A stretch of 64,000 nt of DNA, taken from NCBI RefSeq assembly GCF_019175285.1, contig NC_056522.1, positions 321,273,196 through 321,337,195 of the forward strand. The letters are read 5' to 3'. Position 1 is the stretch's first letter. Every line of letters begins with the position of its first letter. A model generated the notes under the pieces. The model was not told the origin of the DNA. It did no database searches and was given only the letters and a program-made list of their open reading frames with translations. Both the position numbers and the translations under genes were made by a program. Positions 57,285 through 64,000 of this stretch are shown here, in pieces. Origin of the DNA: Sceloporus undulatus. Lineage: Eukaryota > Chordata > Lepidosauria > Squamata > Phrynosomatidae.

Positions 57285-58046
57285 TGTTAGCTGCCCTTGA
57301 GATGACTTCGCTTTTCGGTGACTTCATGAATGAAATATCTCCAGTGTGCCCTGTTCTCAACCAATCTACTCAGGTCCTGCAGGTTCAGGGCCATGGCCTC
57401 CTTGAATGAGTCTATCTGTATGGTATGCAGTATTCCTTCCTTCCTACTGCTCTCTACATTTTCTAGCATTATTGTTTTAGTGAGTAATGCCTTCTCATGA
57501 TGGGGCTGAAATATGACAGCCTCAATTTAGTCATCTTGGCTTCCAGGACATGCTCAGGCTTGATCTATTATTGGACCCACTTGTTTATCTTTTTGGCTAT
57601 CCACATTATCTTCAGCACTCTTCTCCAGCACCACATCTTGAATAAGTTGATTTTCCTTCTATCAGCTTTCTTCACTGTCCAGATCTCACATCCATACATG
57701 TTGATGGGATATACTATGGCTTGGACAATCCCAACTTTAGTGTTTAGTTTTATATCTTTGCACTTGTCTAGTTCTTTCATAGCTGCCCTTCCCAATCCCA
57801 TCTAGTCTTCTATTTCGTGAATGCAGTCTCCGTTCTGACAAATGATTGATTCAAGGTATGGGAAGTCATTAAGTATTTCAGTTTCCTAATCTAGATGGAA
57901 TTCATGTAAATCCTCCATCGTTATTATTTTTGTTTTCTTAATGTTCAACAGTAAGCCTGCATTGACCCTTTCTTCTTTGATTTACTTTAGCAGTTGTTCC
58001 AAGTATTTGTTGTTTTCTGCTAGTATAGTGGTGTCATCTGCTTAGC
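57285..58046 (-). repeat. Bov-B/RTE LINE fragment
   Basis: On the - strand: KDIKLNTKVGIVQAIVYPIN, MYGCEIWTVKKADRRKINLF and WCWRRVLKIMW, which is the Bov-B reverse-transcriptase C-terminus (MYGCESWTVKKAE, WCWRRLLRVPW). Further on: AKMTKLRLSYFSPIMRRHYS. Several frame breaks. Intron 8 (57159-59034) otherwise holds the GC-rich repeat and plain sequence. Confidence 0.9.
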
Positions 58047-58059
58047 TTTGGCGCATTAC

Positions 58060-58430
58060 AGAGCACCCAAAATGGGCACTCTGCCAGTGCCGCTGGTTGC
58101 TGCGTCCGGGAACCGCAGCGGACAAACCGCGCAATTCCCGGACGCAGCAAAAAGAAGCGCAAAAAGTGGCTTCTTTTTGCGCCCTGGAAGTGGCGGCGCA
58201 ATTCGCTAGTCATGCACTCACGGAGTCACTTCCACCATGCAACGTGCGGATGCTAGGTGTCCACGACGTCAAGATGGCGGCACCCGTGTAGAACGGGCGC
58301 CGCCAGTTTGTATATGCCGAGTGCGTACTAGGGTTAGGGGTGTCCGGAAAGGATGCCCCTTTCTAACCCTAGTACGTGCTTGACGCGTACTTTACGCCCG
58401 TGCAGAACGGGCCTTAGATTGTTGATCTTC
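58060..58430. repeat. CpG-rich multi-hairpin repeat, copy 2 (longer)
   Basis: A chain of inverted repeats: GCTGCGTCCGGGAA (58099-58112) with TTCCCGGACGCAGC (58135-58148), perfect; GCAAAAAGAAGC (58147-58158) with GCTTCTTTTTGC (58169-58180), perfect; GGAAGTG with CACTTCC; GGCGGC with GCCGCC; CGTACTAGGGTTAG (58324-58337) with CTAACCCTAGTACG (58363-58376), perfect. The right 240 bases match 38720-38942 at roughly three quarters of positions by eye. CpG-rich in an AT-rich intron. Class unknown. Confidence 0.7.
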
Positions 58431-59034
58431 CTCTGATCCCACGACAAGACTGACCTCCAAAGATTTCCATCTAATTATAGTCATAGTTTGCTTAAGACTG
58501 TTCTATATATTTATGGCCAAGGCAATCCTGACTTGGAGTCTTCTGTACTAGATCCCTCTCTTTTGCATACACACAAGAGCCATTTTTTCATGATGTTAAC
58601 CTGAATTTATGCAGAGCATCTATATATGTGAATCAAACATCCCTAGTAGACTGGTTCTTCTGACCCACACAGTAGGTTCTTCTCATACTATTGTTGGATT
58701 CACATACACTTTCCAGGAGGAGGTATTTTAAAAGTTATAGACATAAAAGAAAATGCCTTCCTTGTCCCTCAAGAGATGTCAAGACACAAGCTGAGGTGAT
58801 TTCAGAAAAAAGAAACATCAGAAAAAAGAAGAGAACTTGTGATTTATTTATATTTGGTGTAGACTGTGGCATTGGACGTGGTATATTCACAATCTGTTTT
58901 TGTTATATAAGTAGAATGGTCACATTTTCAGATCTGGGCTGTAATAGAATTGTAGGTTTTTCTCAAAATGCAGCCTTCTCAGTTTTCTAGGTATGCTTAA
59001 TGAACAAAATAAGTCTCTTTGTATATCTTTTTAG

Positions 59035-59112
59035 AAACATGTGGACAAAGCAATCGCTCTGAAACCAAATGACCCCAAATCTTACTATCTTCTCGGTCGA
59101 TGGTGTTACCAG
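59035..59112 (+). CDS. RMDN3: RMDN3 exon 9 (TPR)
   Basis: Residues about 352-377: [26 protein letters not shown]. Matches human [26 protein letters not shown], a canonical TPR motif. 26 whole codons, donor GTAATT. Confidence 0.95.
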
Positions 59113-61474
59113 GTAATTGATTTTCTTTGGTATATTTTTCTGGAATTCACAGGATATCATACTAAATAGGAAATAAGATGCATCTGTAGAATGCCTTGGG
59201 ATAGCTCTGTTTTTGGTTTTCTGGATTTGTAATTAATCTTTGAACTACTGATAAGATCTTCACAGAAATGGTCAGCTTCATTGACTGGTTCAGTGACTTG
59301 AATTATTGCATTTGCTTTGAGACATATGGATTGCCTTTTACAATGTAATTGCAGTGATACTGTCTTTCCAGTATAATCCTTTTGTGCCACATAGTTACAG
59401 ATTTAAAAGACAATTCTGTCCTACAGCTATTTCAGTTTCTTTCTGTATTTTGTGACTGCCAATATAAATGCTTGCATTAATGAAGACAATGTAAGTTATG
59501 GGCTAAGAATAAATGAAAGTAGGTACTTTGCAATGAGATAATCTAGGCAAGTGCAGTGGCCCTGTAATGCTAGCTCACATGGACATCTTCACACACATCT
59601 CTGATGATGGAGTCCAGTGGCATTTGACATCTTTCAGTCATCAAAAAGTATAAGCACCACAAATCATTTGAAGCAGAACCAAGGACATGACAAAACAAAA
59701 CAAGGTTCTCTAAGTAGTGATGGATAGTCCTTGTAAAAATTTCTGATATTAGGAAATCAAAACATTTTTGTAACATTTATATACTTACATCAGACACAAA
59801 TCCACCCCTAATGATTAACTAATAGGTTAACTCCAATTCTCATGTTCATGTTCCACCACAGCACCACAGGAGATTTTGGTTTGGAGTTTTAAATGAGACC
59901 TCAGTTTTGTAAATCTGTATTTTAGCTTGTGTTTTTAAAGTAGAATGGTGATGTAATTGTGTTTTACCTTTTGTAAACAATAAAAAAATTGTAATGGTAA
60001 AGGAACTAGATGTGTTCCTGGGCATTACTTCTTTAACAGAAAATTTGGTACCAGAGGTAGAAATAACACGGAAAGAATGGGGATAAGTTTCTGCATCACA
60101 GAAAAAAAGAGCACTTTAACATGTTTTATCCAACTTTTTATTCCAAAAATTCTGGAGGCAGATGCTGTTTAACTTGCCTATTGTAAGAGGCAGGAAGACA
60201 CAGCTACAGTACAATAAGCTAGAGGAGAGTCCCATTCTTTTCCAGCTCAAACTTTCTCTCATTGTTTACTGAAGACATGCTTCTGCAGTCTGAAAGTTTG
60301 TGTTTCTCCAGCCCTCCTTGATCATCCTCCCAATGCTTATGCTGCTAAAAAAGTTCAGCTAGACAGAAGACAAGGAAGAAAAGTGGGGGTTTGGACAGAT
60401 GTAAAAAGATTATGGGGAAAAGGAGCTGCTTTGCCAGAGGTTTTGTTAACTTTGGTACAACTATGATTTTATGCTAGCTTGAGCTCCTTGGAGAAGGGAT
60501 GGGATATGAATGTAAATAAACAGAAATGCATAACAGCAGCTTTGTAAAACCTATTGAACATTCTATTGAAATATAACTTATTCTTTGTACCAGTGGATGG
60601 CTTTAAATTATTTTCTTTTTCTACATGTTAATTGTGTGAGTTTTGTAGTAGCAACATTAACTTCTTGGTTTAAATACCTTTTTTTCCTCTAAAGAGGAAA
60701 AAAAGGATTTTACTGAAAGCAGGACTTTCAAGCTGTGAGAAACCCAAGATGGTAGGTAGTGTTAGTGTTCCTAATTTATTGCTTTGGTCGGTCATTGGAG
60801 GTGGGGGAGCAAGGGGAAGGAAGTGGACACAAAGGGATCATGAAAGCAAATTACTAACTTCATTTTGCTGGCATTTTTTACTCAAGTAAAAAAAAAGTCA
60901 TGCTGTAGACTTTGAAACACACATGGATGTGATTAAAGATTTTTTTCCAGAACTCCAGGCCTCCTGCATAAAGTGTATCTGTATAATCCCTTGCATGTGT
61001 TTTTCATCTGCTCCTTTATCACAAACTGTTTCAGGTATTAGAAAAAGCATGTCATCTGCTTTTTATTTTTCAGTGGAGTAAGTAATGGAAACCTGTACCA
61101 ACACTCTCTGTTTTGAGGGTGTCTGTAAGGAACAAATAATTTGGTGTTACTTTAGCGTTGATGGATAAGTAGCATTTTAATTAAAATGAAGCCACCACCA
61201 TTCAGAGGGATTGCACTGTGGCTTTCACCCTCTTATTCTATTTATGCAGAGATCCTTCAGTCTGTTTGCATAAAGATCAATTTCTGGGTTAAAGTCTGAA
61301 AAATCAGTGTTGAACTGCAGAATCTGGCTATGAGATTCCTGTCAAAACATTAGTAAGAAACCATTAAGGTTTCATTGGCTGCCAGTCTGCTTCCAGTTCA
61401 AGCTCAAGGGTATTTAAAACCCCAAACCGCTTAGGATCTCCATATTGGAGGAAGGACATATATCCTTGTATACT

Positions 61475-61640
61475 AAAATGCAAAGATATACATCTGAGCT
61501 CAAAAGTTAGAATCATGCAAGCCATTGTATTCCCTATTACAATGTATGGATTTGAGAGCTGGACAGTTAAAAGAATATAGGAAGAAAATCAATTCATTTG
61601 AGATGTGGTGCTGGGGAAGAGCACTGAGGATTAATCAAAG
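61475..61640 (+). repeat. Bov-B/RTE LINE fragment
   Basis: Translates as KDIHLSSKVRIMQAIVFPIT, MYGFESWTVKRI, the same Bov-B segment as at 57568-57801 but on the other strand. Confidence 0.85.
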
Positions 61641-61689
61641 TTTTTAGACACTAGCAACCATGGTTAGATTTTGACTCACCATCACTAAT

Positions 61690-61805
61690 TACCAACTATG
61701 CTACAGAGGTCTTGTTTTATGCTTCTGTTGTTGCTGGCTTTTGTTTGATTGCTTTGGAATTTATTAATAGAGCTTGGGTTGCAATAGTTTAATAAATAAA
61801 TAATA
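61690..61805 (+). repeat. L2-type LINE 3' tail
   Basis: 'gttgctggcttttgtttgat' to an (AAAT)n end at about 61803. With 'tcattggctgccagtctgct' at 61372 (the W-L-P-V motif of L2) it may be one L2 copy split by the Bov-B piece. Confidence 0.45.
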
Positions 61806-61962
61806 ACACATTTGTCTTTAGCTTTTGCTATAATGAGAAAGCCTTACTGTGTAAGTTGGCCTGTTCTTTTTCAGTGTTGTGCAGGGTTTTTCCAGTTAAT
61901 GGTAGCAGCTTCACAAAGTACACTTAGATTAAAAGAATTTTTCACTTATTCAATTCAGAATT

Positions 61963-62082
61963 GTTGTTGTTGTGTGTCTTCAAGTTGTTTCTGACTTATG
62001 GCGAACCTATCATAAGGTTTTCTTGGCAAGATTTGTTCAGAGCTTCCCCTGAGGCTGAGAGCATGTGACTTGTCCAAGGTCA
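61963..62082 (-). repeat. tRNA-derived SINE, 3' part
   Basis: Inverted tail: (TTG)n, 'cttcaagttgtttctgactt', 'atggcgaacctatcataagg' and 'ctgaggctgagagcatgtga'. Confidence 0.8.
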
Positions 62083-62335
62083 TGGACATTTAAATTAATG
62101 GGTCTTGGACAAAAGTTAATTTTTTGTCTGCTGGACACTGAAAAAAGAATCATTACTCCGTATAACATCATTTTTTTCAGTAGCCAAACATAGATCAAAA
62201 TGTACAGGGAAAACAGAGATAAATTAAGATAAATTCAGATAAGTTCATTTATCTGAACAAAGGTACTGATGGAACTGAAAGGTATTTGTACAGTGACTGA
62301 GAAATCAGAGAAAGACCAGGCACTGGGATTTAGGA

Positions 62336-62524
62336 ACATAGAAAGCTTCTCTAGAAACATAGGAGATCTTTGCTCTGGCTCATATTATCTGAGCTGATTG
62401 ACAGTGGCTTACAATGGTTTCAGGCAGGGGTTTCTCCTAGCTCTACCTGGAGATGCTGAGGACTGCCTCTGGGATTTTTGGCATGCAAAACATGTGTTTT
62501 ACTTCTGAGCTGTAGCCCTCCCAC
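62336..62524 (-). repeat. tRNA-Ala-like SINE
   Basis: Inverted: 'ggcatgcaaaacatgtgttt' and 'tctgagctgtagccctccc' are the decayed 5' tRNA head (anticodon region TGC). 'caggggtttctcctagctct' and 'acctggagatgctgaggact' form the body. A third SINE family in the window, distinct from the Bov-B-tailed one. Confidence 0.75.
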
Positions 62525-62637
62525 TTTCCTCTTCTTTAGCTCTCTACCTTGAATGTCAAATGTTTTTAGTTTAGCAGTACTGCATAACAGAACAGAGTAT
62601 CAGACAGTATAACAAACTTCAAACTATTCTTATATAG

Positions 62638-62736
62638 GTCTCTCACCTGGGATGGCTGGAAAGGAAAACTGCTTCTGCTTTGTATGAAGAGCCCCCTACA
62701 GCCACTGTCCAAGATGCACTGCAGAACTTCTTAAAG
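62638..62736 (+). CDS. RMDN3: RMDN3 exon 10 (TPR)
   Basis: Residues about 378-410: [33 protein letters not shown]. Matches human [33 protein letters not shown]. 33 whole codons; donor GTGCTG is weak. Confidence 0.95.
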
Positions 62737-63795
62737 GTGCTGACAACTGAGTAAAAACTGCCTAGTATACTAACTTTGCACAAACCATGAACAGAAGCAG
62801 CAAGAGGTGAAACATTTGCAACAACCTAATTTATTCACCTGATACCGCATCAAGCCTCTGTGAGCAACAGTAAAAGTGGCTGCTATGTTGTACTTATTCC
62901 TGAATAGGCTCATTTAGGGTAGACCTTTGTGTTACTTCAGCAGTACTCAGTAAGCTTAATTAAGGGTAATAGAATTCCCAGTTATTAACCTGTTATAGTA
63001 GTATATCTGTGCCTCAAAAGGCTAAAAAAATAAACAATTCACGCTTTTTTAAAAAAAAAATGATTGCTACATTTGTGAACCACAGTGACATTTTAGATTT
63101 ATTCTATAACTTTGTGGCATCACTACGTAGAGAGATCTTGTATCGCCTTTGAGACTAACTGAAAGAAAGAAATTGTTAGTCTCAAAGGTGCTACTAGATC
63201 TCTCTCTACATACTGATTCTACAGACTAACATGGCTATATCTTTAAATTCTACCATTTGTGGCATCAGTAAAGCTAGGGAGTGATTTGGCTAAGTCCCCA
63301 CATCATAGCTTAGCTACACTGCACAAGTACTAAAACCTGGCAGTTGAAAATATGCAAAGCTTATTTGCTTTGCAAGTAGTTCAGAGCAAATTTCCTTACA
63401 TATGAGCTGACATGTTGCTTACCATGTTTTTTTGTGAAACAGCACCTTAAATACTTATACAAATGTATAATGCCTGCAACAGACCAATAGTTATTCCTTT
63501 ATGTAGTTAGATAGGCTGGTTAGCTGCATTGATGGGGAAGGGCACTGAATTGTGGGGGGGACATGTGGAAGTATGTAAAAATTTTCTCAAAATAATTTGA
63601 GTGTCGCAAATGATAGATATAGTTAATGGGGAGAACTGCAATTAAAGTTAACTGAAAATGTCTGTGTCTAATGTTTACTGCCTAGGCTGGATTGTTTCAA
63701 ATGTGTAGTATGTAGCATGAGCAAAATACAGCATAGGCTTAGTGAAACTGGTTCCCTTTGTAATCTTTCTTCCCCCACTTCCCCCCGCCTTGTAG
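62737..63795 (+). other. RMDN3: RMDN3 intron 10
   Basis: 1.06 kb, with one fold-back repeat at 63124-63262 and otherwise plain sequence. The acceptor is preceded by a C/T tract (63768-63791). Confidence 0.85.
63124..63262. repeat. fold-back repeat, 'tttgagactaactgaaa' family
   Basis: 'gcctttgagactaactgaaa' and 'ttgttagtctcaaaggtgct' are inverted copies with a tiny loop. The right end 'catggctatatctttaaatt' matches 33525-33540. An internally deleted copy. Confidence 0.65.
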
Positions 63796-63849
63796 GCTGA
63801 AGAGCTGAACTCAGGTTTTTCAAAGATGGGAAGAGTATACATTACCAAG
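63796..63849 (+). CDS. RMDN3: RMDN3 exon 11 (partial gene end)
   Basis: Residues about 411-428: AEELNSGFSKMGRVYITK, matching human AEELQPGFSKAGRVYISK. 18 whole codons, donor GTAAGT. The final exon (about 40 residues, CYRELG... in human) is beyond the window; 63850-64000 is intron. Confidence 0.95.
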
Positions 63850-64000
63850 GTAAGTGTTTGTTTGCTCGATCACTGACTAACAACTTGTATTGCATATTAT
63901 GTATACTTCAGGTGTTTATACCAGGATTCCTTGCTGTAAACATATAAAGCTGCCTATCATCACACCAGACCTTTATTGATTTAAAAAAACTTGCAGCCCA

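Larger units (their letters stand above)
59113..62637 (+). other. RMDN3: RMDN3 intron 9
   Basis: 3.5 kb. A possible L2 tail (60425-60535), an L2 C-terminal piece and tail around 61370-61460 and 61690-61805 with a Bov-B piece between, a SINE (61963-62082) and a second type of SINE (62336-62524). 59120-60420 and 60540-61360 show no feature. Confidence 0.8.

Noticed and set aside
1-64000. CRISPR arrays, operons, or a novel defence-type system
   Set aside because: All genes are spliced vertebrate genes and all repeats are eukaryotic transposons or simple repeats; no direct-repeat/spacer array was seen.

Overview
This is a vertebrate, almost certainly squamate reptile (lizard or snake), nuclear segment. 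The genes are split by GT-AG introns. The repeats are a squamate mix: Bov-B/RTE, CR1, L2 and L1 LINE pieces, tRNA-derived SINEs with a Bov-B-like tail, a 5S-rRNA-headed SINE, and many palindromic DNA-transposon MITEs. The species cannot be named from the sequence.

Three protein genes are visible, matching the human 15q15 block DNAJC17-GCHFR-RMDN3 (order recalled from memory). (1) 1-2260, + strand: the last intron and last coding exon of DNAJC17, a spliceosome-linked J-protein, with its poly(A) signal. (2) 3345-20600, - strand: all three coding exons of GCHFR (GTP cyclohydrolase I feedback regulator, GFRP), convergent with DNAJC17, with a GC-rich promoter near 20400-20600. Exon 2 carries a one-base gain and a compensating one-base loss that put a stop after 24 codons, and the usual stop is lost so that 19 extra codons follow in exon 3. 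As read, the gene is broken or the assembly has errors. (3) 32095-63849, + strand: RMDN3 (PTPIP51/FAM82A2), the mitochondria-ER tether. It has a noncoding CpG-rich first exon and ten coding exons that join in frame for 428 codons; only about the last 40 residues lie beyond the window. GCHFR and RMDN3 are divergent, with about 11.5 kb between their promoters.

Everything else is introns and intergenic DNA. Most recognisable non-coding sequence is transposon relics, often nested: MITEs split by L2 tails, a MITE inside an L1 3' end, a palindrome inside an L2 reverse transcriptase, and SINEs split by L2 tails. The most unusual repeat is a CpG-rich chain of small hairpins with two diverged copies in RMDN3 introns (38720-38942 and 58060-58430). 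I found no CRISPR, operon or prokaryotic system; this is ordinary vertebrate chromosome. The points most worth a second look are the GCHFR lesions and the multi-hairpin CpG repeat.
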